Notes: generated from the sequence alone by a model not told the origin. Counted from the stretch's first letter, positions 24,420 through 32,642 are shown. The stretch is DNA of 64,000 bases from JAVJQS01 sp040218815 (GCA_040218815.1 JAVJQS010000005.1:1-64000), one strand, 5' to 3'. Numbers and translations are program-made.

Positions 24420-25054
24420 TAGTTACTTTTTAACTCTATAGAAAATCCATTTTTGTTTAGGTAATCCATTAACCTCTGATAAGTAGCAAAGTAGTAGGCT
24501 TTTGGAAACATGTTGCTAGGATAAATAACTGAACCTCTTGTAAAATTTACTTTTATCCTTTGTCGTTTATTATTAGCAAATTCAACAACTTTATCATCTT
24601 TATGGTAAATTCTGCTTTTTAAATCTTTAAAAACTCGATTCTTATCTTCTGCAAGAAAATTAGGGTCTTCATCAGGGTATTTATAAGTCAATTTTGGATT
24701 ATTTTCTTCTTTAAACACTGTCAAGGCTTCTTTCCAAACGTCATATGTTCCACCAAAAATTATTTTTCCCGTACCGGTTTCCGAATTATTTGGGTACTGA
24801 GATTTCTCCCAATATGGTCTGAAGTATGGATAGCCGCTATTGTAACCACCTAAGAAACTATGTTTATGATAGATACCACCCTTAGAATTGACTTGATAAT
24901 AAGTTGAAGTTTTTTGACCATTAAAAACTTTCTCACATGGCACTTCAGGTATTACAAAGTGAGGCATATCTATAGAGTAAACTACAGATCGTTTCAACTC
25001 ATAATACCTTTTTCTTTCTTCATCATTTTTAAATATAGGTTTAAACCTTGTCAT
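24419..25054 (-). CDS. Cassette gene: partner of the nuclease-like protein, unknown
   Basis: The 211-residue product starts at ATG 25054; a TTG at 25078 would start inside site D and is unlikely. It is rich in Tyr, Lys, Asn and Gly and has a YKLK-like charged N-terminus (DEERKRYYELKRSVVYSIDM). It has an aromatic glycine-rich middle (HKHSFLGGYNSGYPYFRPYW) and a C-terminal helix (AYYFATYQRLMDYLNKNGF). No signal peptide or membrane segment is visible. I do not recognise the family. The 1-bp TAATG coupling with the downstream PD-(D/E)XK-like gene and their shared cassette suggest they act together. Confidence 0.65.
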   Translation of the reverse strand: MTRFKPIFKNDEERKRYYELKRSVVYSIDMPHFVIPEVPCEKVFNGQKTSTYYQVNSKGGIYHKHSFLGGYNSGYPYFRPYWEKSQYPNNSETGTGKIIFGGTYDVWKEALTVFKEENNPKLTYKYPDEDPNFLAEDKNRVFKDLKSRIYHKDDKVVEFANNKRQRIKVNFTRGSVIYPSNMFPKAYYFATYQRLMDYLNKNGFSIELKSN

Positions 25055-25072
25055 TTTAACAGATTCAATTAA

Positions 25073-25267
25073 GCACAACGGTTAGTATATGGCAAGTAGG
25101 GCCGTAAAAAGCGATAAACTTTCGAGTTTGCACTGAGCCAAAACGTTGTATTTTGTTTTTATATTATTCATTCTTAAAAGCCAAATCTACGATTAGGCGG
25201 TGTTGGTTAATAACACTGAACTTTCTTAAATCACAGAACGCCCTATTTGCTATATACCGTGTTGTGT
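25073..25267 (-). repeat. attC-like palindromic site D
   Basis: This 195-nt site has the clearest arms. GCACAACGGTTAGTATATGG with CAAGTAGGGC (25073-25102) pairs with GCCCTATTTGCTATATACCG then TGTTGTGT (25240-25267). The end boxes GCACAAC and GTTGTGT match the integron R''/R' pattern. A small internal hairpin AAACT-TTCG-AGTTT is at 25116-25129. The last codons of the zinc-ribbon cassette gene lie in the right arm. Confidence 0.8.
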
Positions 25268-25881
25268 ACAGTTTTCTTTTCGAATTCGCTTTTCAGTTTC
25301 TTTAATTTCTTAACTATTACATCACGATTTTTACTTGACTTAACCCACTGAGGTAAATTTGTTATCATCGAATATTTATGCCTGCCATCATCTTCTCTAA
25401 GTTTGGCTTCAACATATTCATTTAAATAATCTAGGTGGTCGATATTATAAAGCCAAAGTATATTGTCTTTTATGGTTGTTTGAAGCCAAAGGTCGAATCC
25501 AAAATAAGGGTCAGTTGGTTTGTCATTTCTGTAGCGATACCATTGAATCTCATATTCTCGTGTAGCTTTACATGTGTCACATGTAATTTCTGAAGTTTCA
25601 TATGGTTCTTGTGTCGGCTGTGTTGAGTGAGATATTGCACTTCCGCAATTTCCGCATGCTCGGTTAATAAACCCCTGAACATAGCCTGACCAACTTTTCT
25701 CGTCTGCTTCTTGAAATCCACAATTACTGCAATGGCAAACAGATTTATGTCCCCGTGGAAAAGGTATCGTGTACTTGGGTAGTTCAGTCTTTACCAATGC
25801 AGGTTCAGAGCAATTTGGACATTTAATCCAAATCTCTTCACTAAAATACACTGTCGGATATGCAGGTTTATTGAATCTCAT
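25243..25881 (-). CDS. Cassette gene: multi-zinc-ribbon protein, unknown
   Basis: The 212-residue protein carries four CxxC knuckles in its first half: CPNC (about 21), CHCSNC (about 49), CGNC (about 75) and CDTC (about 101). This is enough for two treble-clef or zinc-ribbon units. The C-terminal half is helical and charged (VKKLKKLKSEFEKK). I know no defined function. Its final residues (VHNTVYSK) are encoded inside the right arm of site D, so recombination at this site would alter the C-terminus. It is the cassette nearest to the right end of the array; a half site stands 10 bp upstream of its ATG. Confidence 0.7.
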   Translation of the reverse strand: MRFNKPAYPTVYFSEEIWIKCPNCSEPALVKTELPKYTIPFPRGHKSVCHCSNCGFQEADEKSWSGYVQGFINRACGNCGSAISHSTQPTQEPYETSEITCDTCKATREYEIQWYRYRNDKPTDPYFGFDLWLQTTIKDNILWLYNIDHLDYLNEYVEAKLREDDGRHKYSMITNLPQWVKSSKNRDVIVKKLKKLKSEFEKKTVHNTVYSK

Positions 25882-25890
25882 TTTCTAATT

Positions 25891-25921
25891 GTACACAACA
25901 ATTGAATATACGCACAATTGC
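25891..25921 (-). repeat. Half attC-like site at the right edge of the cassette array
   Basis: GTACACAACAATTGAATATACG then CACAATTGC resembles the left arms of sites B and D (ACACAACGGTTAGTATATGG). No matching right arm follows before the zinc-ribbon gene terminator at 26101. On the minus strand the box reads GTTGTGT, as expected for the point where the first cassette joins an attachment site. Confidence 0.5.
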
Positions 25922-26098
25922 TCATATTCCTATTATAGCCTTCAAAAATAAATAAATCCTAAATAATTGAATTTAAGTAAATTATTCGTTTTAAACGTTT
26001 CTTAACGGTTAGTAACGGATAATTCTTAAGGTAATTGCTATAATAGTTTTTTTGAATGCATTTGATAAAAAAAGTTGTTTCGTTGAGGCAATAGGAAA

Positions 26099-26136
26099 TA
26101 AAAAAAGGGAAGCAAATCTAATTGCTTCCCTTTTTA
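26099..26136 (-). terminator. Terminator of the zinc-ribbon gene
   Basis: AAAAAAGGGAAGCAA and TTGCTTCCCTTTTT pair with a short loop. It lies 18 bp past the stop codon of the zinc-ribbon gene and matches the hairpin at 20582-20620. Confidence 0.8.
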
Positions 26137-26153
26137 ACTAATATTTCTAAACC

Positions 26154-26966
26154 CTATTTTGCTTTAGTAGCTCTAGCTCTTGTTCTTCTTTTTGGCTTTT
26201 CTTCAACTACCTCTTCAATGCCTGCCATTTTTGGATCAATTAGGATTCGACCACAATGCTCACAAACAATCACTTTTTTGTGTTGGTTAATGTCCAACTG
26301 ACGTTGCGGTGGAATTTTGTTGAAGCAACCACCACATGCACTTCGTTGAACGGGAACTACTGCTAAACCATTTCTTGCGTTATCTCTAATTCTTTTATAG
26401 GCAGCTAAGAGTCGCTCTTCGATAACTTCTTCTGCTTTCTTAGATTCCTTTAATAAAGCTACCTCTTCTTTCTCAGTTTCAGCAATAATCTCTTCTAATT
26501 CATTTTTCTTATGTTCAAACTCTTTCTTTGTTTCTTCTAGCTTTTGAACAGCTGCTTCATTTACTTCTTTCTTGCCTTCAATTTTTGCTTGAAACTCCTT
26601 AATGTGCTTTTCTGCTAATTCAATCTCTAGGGCTTGAAACTCCATTTCTTTTGATAAAGAATCGTACTCCCTGTTGTTACGTACATTTTTTTGCTGCTCT
26701 TCATACTTCTTAATTGCAGCCTCTGATTCTTTTATTTGGTTTTTCTTGGCAGCAATATCTCCCTCAAGGTTTTTTATTGCTTCTGCAGCTTTTTCTGTTC
26801 TAGTTTCTAAACCAGCAACTTCATCCTCAAGATCTTGAACTTCCAATGGCAATTCACCACGAATGGTTCTAATCTTATCAATTTTGGAATCTATTTCTTG
26901 CAAATCATATAATGCTTGCAATCTTTCTTCCACTGTTGCTTCTGTTCCCTTAGCCTTTTTAGCCAT
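26154..26966 (-). CDS. Coiled-coil protein with C4 zinc ribbon (CT398/zf-RING_7 type)
   Basis: The 270-residue protein begins with a long coiled coil (about 15-195, Glu/Lys heptads from EERLQALYDLQEIDSKIDKI). It ends in a zinc ribbon with SACGGCFNKIPPQRQ and CEHCGRILIDP (two CxxC, about 210-245), followed by a basic tail rich in Arg/Lys. This matches the CT398-like family found in most bacteria, whose role is unsettled (links to secretion, flagella and nucleic acid binding have been proposed). It starts 2 bp downstream of the Nif3-like gene, a frequent pairing in Bacteroidota. A partial copy of its 3' end lies at 20629-20733. Confidence 0.9.
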   Translation of the reverse strand: MAKKAKGTEATVEERLQALYDLQEIDSKIDKIRTIRGELPLEVQDLEDEVAGLETRTEKAAEAIKNLEGDIAAKKNQIKESEAAIKKYEEQQKNVRNNREYDSLSKEMEFQALEIELAEKHIKEFQAKIEGKKEVNEAAVQKLEETKKEFEHKKNELEEIIAETEKEEVALLKESKKAEEVIEERLLAAYKRIRDNARNGLAVVPVQRSACGGCFNKIPPQRQLDINQHKKVIVCEHCGRILIDPKMAGIEEVVEEKPKRRTRARATKAK

Positions 26967-26967
26967 G

Positions 26968-28062
26968 TTATCTATAATTAATTGGGTTCGTGTTTACTTT
27001 TGACAAATAGGTTGCAAAATTAGGTATTTTTTTCTGAAGATACTCTTGTATGAGCAGCATAGTAAATTGCTCACTTTCAAAGTGTCCCACATCTGCAATC
27101 ACTAACTTTTCGTTTGCATCAAAAAATTGATGGTATTTAAAGTCAGCTGTTACAAAAACATTTGCTTTTTGGGCAATGGCATTTTCCAGCAAAAAGCTTC
27201 CCGAGCCACCGCAAATTGCTATTCTGCTAACTTTCTTATTAACTATCTTGGTGTGCCGCACAACTTCAGTGTTTAAAACTGATTTTAAATGATCTAAAAA
27301 CTTCTCAGCTTCCATTGGTTGCTCCAATTGGCCGATCATTCCGCTTCCTACTTCAGTCCATGCATTTTTTAAGGCATAAAGATCATAAGCTACTTCTTCA
27401 TAAGGGTGAACTTCAATCATGGCTTGAATTACTTTGCCTAGAATATTATTCGGCACTATAGTTTCTACACGAGTTTCTGCTTCGAAATGCAGTTGGCCTT
27501 TTTCTCCAACATGTGGGTGAGTGTTTTCACCTGCTCTAAATGTTCCTTCTCCTTTCGTATTAAAACTACAGGAGCCATATTCACCAATTTTTCCTGCTCC
27601 TGCTTCAAAAACAGCATTTCTTACTTTTTCAGCATCAGCAGTTGGGCAGAAAAAAACCAGTTTAGTCAATATTTCTCGCTTGGGACTTAAGATTTTTAAG
27701 TCCTTTAGTCCAATTCTTTTCGCAATCATTCTATTTACCCCTGCTTTTACATTGTCTAAGTTGGTGTGAATGGCATAAATAGCAATATCATTTTTTATAG
27801 CTTTAAGAATTGTTTTTTCAATGTAATTTTTTCCAGTAATGCTTTTCAACCCGCTAAAAACAATCGGATGGTGCGCTATAATCAGGTTAGACCCTGCCGC
27901 AATTGCTTCATCAACAACTGCTTCAGTGCTGTCTAAACAAATGATTGGATGCTTTGCAATAGCACTTCTATCTCCAACAATTAACCCTGCATTGTCATAG
28001 GATTCTTGAAGTGATAAAGGAGCGAGCTTTTCTAATTGTTGAATAACTTCAGAAATTTTCAT
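26968..28062 (-). CDS. Nif3-like dinuclear metal center protein
   Basis: The 364-residue protein has the Nif3/YbgI/DUF34 motifs: LAPLSLQESYDNAGLIVGD (N-term), IIAHHPIVFSGLKSI with metal-binding His pair (about 63-64), AIHTNLDNVKAG (about 97) and the C-terminal VTADFKYHQFFDA and VIADVGHFESE. The length includes the inserted NGF/PII-like domain (about 125-235), usual for Bacteroidota and Bacillota members. Proposed role: GTP cyclohydrolase-like or metal-insertase activity, not settled. The zinc-ribbon gene follows after 1 bp. Confidence 0.93.
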   Translation of the reverse strand: MKISEVIQQLEKLAPLSLQESYDNAGLIVGDRSAIAKHPIICLDSTEAVVDEAIAAGSNLIIAHHPIVFSGLKSITGKNYIEKTILKAIKNDIAIYAIHTNLDNVKAGVNRMIAKRIGLKDLKILSPKREILTKLVFFCPTADAEKVRNAVFEAGAGKIGEYGSCSFNTKGEGTFRAGENTHPHVGEKGQLHFEAETRVETIVPNNILGKVIQAMIEVHPYEEVAYDLYALKNAWTEVGSGMIGQLEQPMEAEKFLDHLKSVLNTEVVRHTKIVNKKVSRIAICGGSGSFLLENAIAQKANVFVTADFKYHQFFDANEKLVIADVGHFESEQFTMLLIQEYLQKKIPNFATYLSKVNTNPINYR

Positions 28063-28113
28063 AGATATTTTACATTTAAGCTGTTAAATTTAACCTAAAT
28101 AAGGAGTTTTGCA

Positions 28114-28121
28114 CAAAGATA
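28114..28121 (-). promoter_or_regulatory. Putative -7 box for the Nif3/zinc-ribbon operon
   Basis: The minus strand reads TATCTTTG (TAnnTTTG), 52 nt before the Nif3-like ATG. No TTG box is placed ideally upstream. Confidence 0.4.
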
Positions 28122-28137
28122 ATACCCTATAAATCCA

Positions 28138-29226
28138 TTGGAAGCTATTTTAAAAATTTTGCTATTGCCTTTTACCTTGCTATATAGTATTGGTGTGGGC
28201 TTTCGAAATATTGCCTTTGACCTTGGAATACTTAAAGCAAAAAACTACAGTTTTCCCCTAATTTCTATTGGTAACTTAAGTGTTGGAGGAACCGGAAAAA
28301 CACCAACTATAGAATATATAGTTGAGTTACTAAAAGATGATTATTCCTTAGCTACACTTAGCAGAGGATATGGAAGAAAAACGAAAGGGTTTAAACTGAC
28401 TGACTCAGGAGATAATGCAGTAACTGTAGGAGATGAGCCATTCCAAATTTTTAAGAAGTATCCTGAAATAATAGTTGCAGTTGATGGGAATAGAAAGCGA
28501 GGTATTTCAAAGTTAAGAAAGCTTCCAGGGGCGCCTGAGGTTATTTTATTGGATGATGCCTACCAGCATCGTTATGTAAAACCTGGACTTAATATCTTAT
28601 TAACCGACTACAGTAAGCTTTATATTGACGACTTGCCTTTGCCTTCAGGCAGGTTAAGGGAGAACCGAAGTGCTGCAAAAAGAGCCGACATAATTGTAGT
28701 TACAAAAAGTCCTAAGGTGCTTTCTCCCTTAGAAATTAGAAGAATCACTACCACTTTAAGGCCTACTGATTATCAAAAAGTTTTCTTCTCCTACATTGAT
28801 TATCAGGAATTATTGCCATTAAACGAGGCGGCAGCAGAGCTTGCTTCAAAAAAAATAAACCTTGCTAAACGTGGTGTATTGCTTGTAAGTGCTATCGCTA
28901 ACCCTAGACCTTTAAAATTATACTTAAAGCGATACGCAAAGGAAATAGATACCATTCAGTTCAAGGACCATCATTACTTTACAGAAAAGGACTACAAAAA
29001 AATAAATAAACAATTAGAGACTTTCCTAAGTCCAAAAAAGATGGTTGTAATCACTGAAAAGGATGCTGTTAAATTTGATGCAAATAAATTTGAAAATACT
29101 CCGGTTTTCTGTATGCCAATTCGAATAGAATTTCACCAACATGAACTGGAAAATTTTAGTCTTGAAATAAAAAATTATGTTGAATCATATAAAAGAAACG
29201 AAGGAATTTCTAATTCAACGAATTAA
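28138..29226 (+). CDS. lpxK: Tetraacyldisaccharide 4'-kinase
   Basis: LpxK phosphorylates the 4' position of the lipid A disaccharide at the inner membrane. The 362-residue protein has an N-terminal membrane helix (ILLLPFTLLYSIGVGF), P-loop VGGTGKTP (about 49-56), SRGYGRKTKG, the catalytic region GDEPFQIFKKYP and LLDDAYQHRYVKPGLNILLTD (broken at 20: residues about 139-159), and GRLREN. Initiation is TTG (28138); no ATG precedes the hydrophobic start. Its 3' end overlaps the phosphorylase gene by 50 bp in another frame. Confidence 0.94.
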   Translation: MEAILKILLLPFTLLYSIGVGFRNIAFDLGILKAKNYSFPLISIGNLSVGGTGKTPTIEYIVELLKDDYSLATLSRGYGRKTKGFKLTDSGDNAVTVGDEPFQIFKKYPEIIVAVDGNRKRGISKLRKLPGAPEVILLDDAYQHRYVKPGLNILLTDYSKLYIDDLPLPSGRLRENRSAAKRADIIVVTKSPKVLSPLEIRRITTTLRPTDYQKVFFSYIDYQELLPLNEAAAELASKKINLAKRGVLLVSAIANPRPLKLYLKRYAKEIDTIQFKDHHYFTEKDYKKINKQLETFLSPKKMVVITEKDAVKFDANKFENTPVFCMPIRIEFHQHELENFSLEIKNYVESYKRNEGISNSTN

Positions 29227-30010
29227 CTTTCCAATTGAGATTGGGATAATTCTTGGTTCAGGACTAGGTGGTTTTAGAAATGAAATTGACATTGACCTGG
29301 CATTGGATTATAAGGATATTCCTCATTTTCCAGTATCAACTGTTGAAGGACATAAAGGGCAATTAATTGTTGGCACCCTTAACGGCACAAGAGTTATTGC
29401 CTTGCAAGGTCGCTTTCATTATTATGAAGGTTATGATATGAAAGCTACAACTTTTCCAATACGTGTTTTTAAAGCATTGGGCGTTGAAACATTATTGCTT
29501 TCAAATGCCAGTGGAGGGCTTAACCCTGAGCAGCAAATAGGGGATCTAATGGTTATAACTGACCACATTCATTCATTTAATGATAATCCACTAAGAGGAA
29601 AGAATTACGATGAATTGGGGCCTCGTTTTCCTGATATGAGTGAGCCTTATAGCAATGAATTAATTGATATTGCTAAAACAATTGATGCTGAACAACAATT
29701 AAATTTGAAATACGGAGTGTATCTCGGTACATCAGGTCCAACTTATGAAACAAGATCTGAATACAAGTATTTTCGAAATATTGGTGCTGATGCAGTGGGT
29801 ATGTCAACTACGCCTGAGACTATTGTAGCTGTTCATGCTGGTATGAAAGTGTTTGCTGTTTCCGTAATTTCTGATATGGGCGTGGAAGGTCAAATTGTTG
29901 AAATCTCGCATGAAGAAGTTCAAGAAGTAGCAGCTAATGCTGCTCCAAAGCTTAGCACTTTGTTTACAGAGATGATAAATTCAATTGTAGCTTCAAAGGA
30001 AACTGTTTAA
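29177..30010 (+). CDS. punA: Purine-nucleoside phosphorylase
   Basis: The 277-residue enzyme is of the trimeric PNP/MTAP class (phosphorolysis of inosine and guanosine). Motifs: GIILGSGLGGF phosphate site (about 24-34), VEGHKGQLIVG (about 56), LQGRFHYYEGY (about 77), LLLSNASGGLNPE (about 106), the substrate-binding GTSGPTYETRSEYK (Glu about 195) and GADAVGMSTTPE. The ATG at 29177 gives the family-typical helix LNHIKETKEFLIQ, hence the 50-bp overlap with lpxK appears real. Cytosolic purine salvage. Confidence 0.94.
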   Translation: MLNHIKETKEFLIQRINFPIEIGIILGSGLGGFRNEIDIDLALDYKDIPHFPVSTVEGHKGQLIVGTLNGTRVIALQGRFHYYEGYDMKATTFPIRVFKALGVETLLLSNASGGLNPEQQIGDLMVITDHIHSFNDNPLRGKNYDELGPRFPDMSEPYSNELIDIAKTIDAEQQLNLKYGVYLGTSGPTYETRSEYKYFRNIGADAVGMSTTPETIVAVHAGMKVFAVSVISDMGVEGQIVEISHEEVQEVAANAAPKLSTLFTEMINSIVASKETV

Positions 30011-30047
30011 ACTTTTTAAGAGCGATAATTCTTAATTTCGCAACTAC

Positions 30048-31508
30048 ATGTTAGCAAAAGAAATTTACGATAAATACGAGGTAGTTGTAGGGTTAGAAAT
30101 TCACGCTCAACTTCAGACGAATAGTAAAGCATACTCCGCTGATTCAGCTGAATTTGGTGCTCTACCCAATAGTCATATTAGTCCAATTACTTTAGGGCAC
30201 CCGGGTACACTGCCTCGATTCAATGAAAATACCTTGCAGTATGGTGTGCGTTTGGGTTTAGCAGTTGGTTCTAAGATTACTTATGAAAATCAATTTGCTC
30301 GTAAGAACTATTTTTATGCTGATTTACCAAAAGGTTATCAAATTACACAAGATAAAACCCCTTTATGTGTTGGAGGAAAAGTGGTGTTGAAAGGAGAAGG
30401 TGGAATAGAGAAAGAAATAGGCATCACCAGGATTCATATGGAAGAAGATTCTGGGAAAAGTATTCACGACATTGATCCATACAACACCTTAATTGATTTG
30501 AATCGTGCGGGAGTTCCTTTGGTGGAGATTGTTTCTGAACCTGATATTCGAAGTGCACAAGAGGCCTATGATTATTTGACTGAAATAAGAAAATTAGTGC
30601 GTTACCTTGAAATTTGCGACGGCAACATGGAAGAAGGGAGTATGCGTTGTGATGCTAATGTTTCAGTGCGTCTAAAAGGGGCTGAAAAATTTGGTGAAAG
30701 AACGGAAACAAAAAACTTGAATTCAATTCGTAATGTATTTCGTGCAATCGAGTATGAAACCAAACGTCAAATAGAAGTTATTGAAGGTGGTGGAGAAATA
30801 AAAATGGAAACCATGGGTTTTGACGCTATAACCGGAGCTACTAAAACAATGAGAAGCAAGGAGATGGCTCACGATTATCGCTACTTTCCAGAGCCGGATT
30901 TACAAGCTGTTTATGTTGGTGAAGATTATATTAGTTCAGTTAAAAATGAACTTCCACCTTTACCTAATGAATTGATTCATAAGTACACGAATCAATTGAA
31001 GCTGTCGAATTATGATGCTGAGGTATTGACCGAAGATAAATACTTTGCACTTTATTATGAAAAGGTGATTAAAAAAACTTCAAACTATAAAGCTGCGGCA
31101 AATTGGATGATGGGTGCGGTGAAGTCTCATTTAAATGAAAATGCGTTGAGCATTGAAGACTTTGAAGTAAAACCAGAGGCAATTGCTGAAATTATTGAAC
31201 TAATTGCCTCCAATAAGATTAGTAATTCCATCGCTAATCAAAAAATATTTCCTTACTTGGTGCAGCACCCTAATTTAACACCGGTGCAAATTGCCGAGCA
31301 AAACAATTGGATTCAAGAGAGTGATTCTTCGGCAATTGATGAATATATAAGTGCTGCACTTGATAAATTTCCAGACAAGGTAAAAGCCTACCAAGCAGGC
31401 AATAAAAACTTGCTGGGCTTGTTTATGGGTGAGGTAATGAAAAGTAGTAAAGGAAAAGCCGACCCTAAAATGGCAACGGCATTATTAAAAGAAAAATTAG
31501 AAAATTGA
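30048..31508 (+). CDS. gatB: Aspartyl/glutamyl-tRNA(Asn/Gln) amidotransferase subunit B
   Basis: GatB is the kinase-like subunit that activates misacylated Glu-tRNA(Gln) or Asp-tRNA(Asn) for amidation by GatA. The 486-residue protein shows VVGLEIHAQL, the zinc and phosphate region (HPGTLPRFN), RKNYFYADLPKGYQI, GITRIHMEEDSGKS, NRAGVPLVEIVSEPD, EGSMRCDANVSVR and the C-terminal YqeY-like tail domain (about 340-486). Normal length. The next gene begins 1 bp after its stop. Confidence 0.97.
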   Translation: MLAKEIYDKYEVVVGLEIHAQLQTNSKAYSADSAEFGALPNSHISPITLGHPGTLPRFNENTLQYGVRLGLAVGSKITYENQFARKNYFYADLPKGYQITQDKTPLCVGGKVVLKGEGGIEKEIGITRIHMEEDSGKSIHDIDPYNTLIDLNRAGVPLVEIVSEPDIRSAQEAYDYLTEIRKLVRYLEICDGNMEEGSMRCDANVSVRLKGAEKFGERTETKNLNSIRNVFRAIEYETKRQIEVIEGGGEIKMETMGFDAITGATKTMRSKEMAHDYRYFPEPDLQAVYVGEDYISSVKNELPPLPNELIHKYTNQLKLSNYDAEVLTEDKYFALYYEKVIKKTSNYKAAANWMMGAVKSHLNENALSIEDFEVKPEAIAEIIELIASNKISNSIANQKIFPYLVQHPNLTPVQIAEQNNWIQESDSSAIDEYISAALDKFPDKVKAYQAGNKNLLGLFMGEVMKSSKGKADPKMATALLKEKLEN

Positions 31509-31509
31509 T

Positions 31510-32637
31510 ATGTTAAAAAATAGTTTATTCGCAGTTTCTCTTTCTATTAGCATCTTATTAGTTGCTTGTGGCAGTGGAACAGGACAAGAAAAGAAGGACT
31601 CATTATTGAGTGGGAAAATAACAGGATTAACGGCGACAGAGCTTTATTTAATTGACTTGCTAAAACCTAAGGCTGGTCCAGTTGATACTGCATTTGTTGA
31701 TGAAGCTGGTAACTTTGCATTTGATGCACAGCCTCAAGATAAAGGCTTTTATCGAGTTACCATGAGCCAGCAATTTGCATTAATTCTTCCGTTGAAAGGT
31801 GGGGATAAAGTAGTGGTAGAGGGTGATGCTTCTGATTTTAGTGCATTAAATGTTTCAGGAACTGAAGATGCAGAAAGAATGATTGAATTGAATAAATTTT
31901 TACGTGAGATTGCAAATAAGGGACAAGCCTTAGAGCAAGAATTTCAGCAATTAGCTAATGGTTCAAATAAAGACTCAATTATAAAAGTATTTCGAGCACG
32001 TTACTCAAAAATTGAGGAGAGCAAAATAGACCGTTTAAAGGCAATGATTGATGATGAACCAGCTCTATTTGCTAACCTAGCTGTTATTGAACAAATGCCG
32101 AAACAAGGAGAGGACAATATTGAATACTATAAAAAGGTAGATCAAGCATTGGCAAAAGAATATAGTGAGTCACCATTTTATCAAAATTTTCATGCACAAG
32201 TTGTAGACTTGAGCCGATTTTCAAAAGGGGAGAGCGTTCCTGAAATAAACTTACCGAACCCTGAGGGTGAAATGGTGGCTCTATCTTCGTTAAGAGGTAA
32301 GGTTGTTTTAATTGATTTTTGGGCTTCTTGGTGTAAACCTTGCCGAAGAGAAAACCCGAATGTGGTAGCAGCATATCAAAAATACAAAGACAAAGGGTTT
32401 ACTGTTTATGGCGTTTCATTGGATCGCACTAAGCAGGCATGGGTGAATGCCATTGAACAAGATAATTTAACCTGGACTCATGTTAGTGACTTGAAGTTCT
32501 GGCAGTCTGAAGCAGCCCAGGCCTATGGAGTTAGAGGAATCCCTTTTGCTTTATTAATTGACGAAGAAGGTAAAGTGATAGGAAAAAATTTACGAGGCCA
32601 GGCTTTGCATCAGAAATTGGAAGAAGTACTTAACTAA
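31510..32637 (+). CDS. TlpA/ResA-like thioredoxin lipoprotein with DUF4369-like N-domain
   Basis: The 375-residue protein has a lipoprotein signal ending LLVAC (Cys about 20). An N-terminal beta-rich DUF4369-type domain follows (about 32-125; GKITGLTATELYLIDLLKPK), then a helical linker and a C-terminal AhpC/TSA-thioredoxin domain with redox motif WCKPC (about 274-278) and cis-Pro region GVRGIPFALLIDEEGK. Members reduce or isomerise disulfides, often for cytochrome c maturation, facing the periplasm. It starts 1 bp after gatB and lpxH follows after 5 bp, so the three are likely cotranscribed. Confidence 0.92.
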   Translation: MLKNSLFAVSLSISILLVACGSGTGQEKKDSLLSGKITGLTATELYLIDLLKPKAGPVDTAFVDEAGNFAFDAQPQDKGFYRVTMSQQFALILPLKGGDKVVVEGDASDFSALNVSGTEDAERMIELNKFLREIANKGQALEQEFQQLANGSNKDSIIKVFRARYSKIEESKIDRLKAMIDDEPALFANLAVIEQMPKQGEDNIEYYKKVDQALAKEYSESPFYQNFHAQVVDLSRFSKGESVPEINLPNPEGEMVALSSLRGKVVLIDFWASWCKPCRRENPNVVAAYQKYKDKGFTVYGVSLDRTKQAWVNAIEQDNLTWTHVSDLKFWQSEAAQAYGVRGIPFALLIDEEGKVIGKNLRGQALHQKLEEVLN

Positions 32638-32642
32638 ACCAC

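Noticed and set aside
21380..25267. CRISPR array
   Set aside because: The repeats are long palindromes about 0.9-1.7 kb apart with genes between them; there are no regular 30-nt spacers and no cas genes.
20582..26136. Composite transposon or prophage
   Set aside because: No transposase, integrase or phage structural gene is present, and the bracket is a truncated gene copy rather than an insertion sequence.
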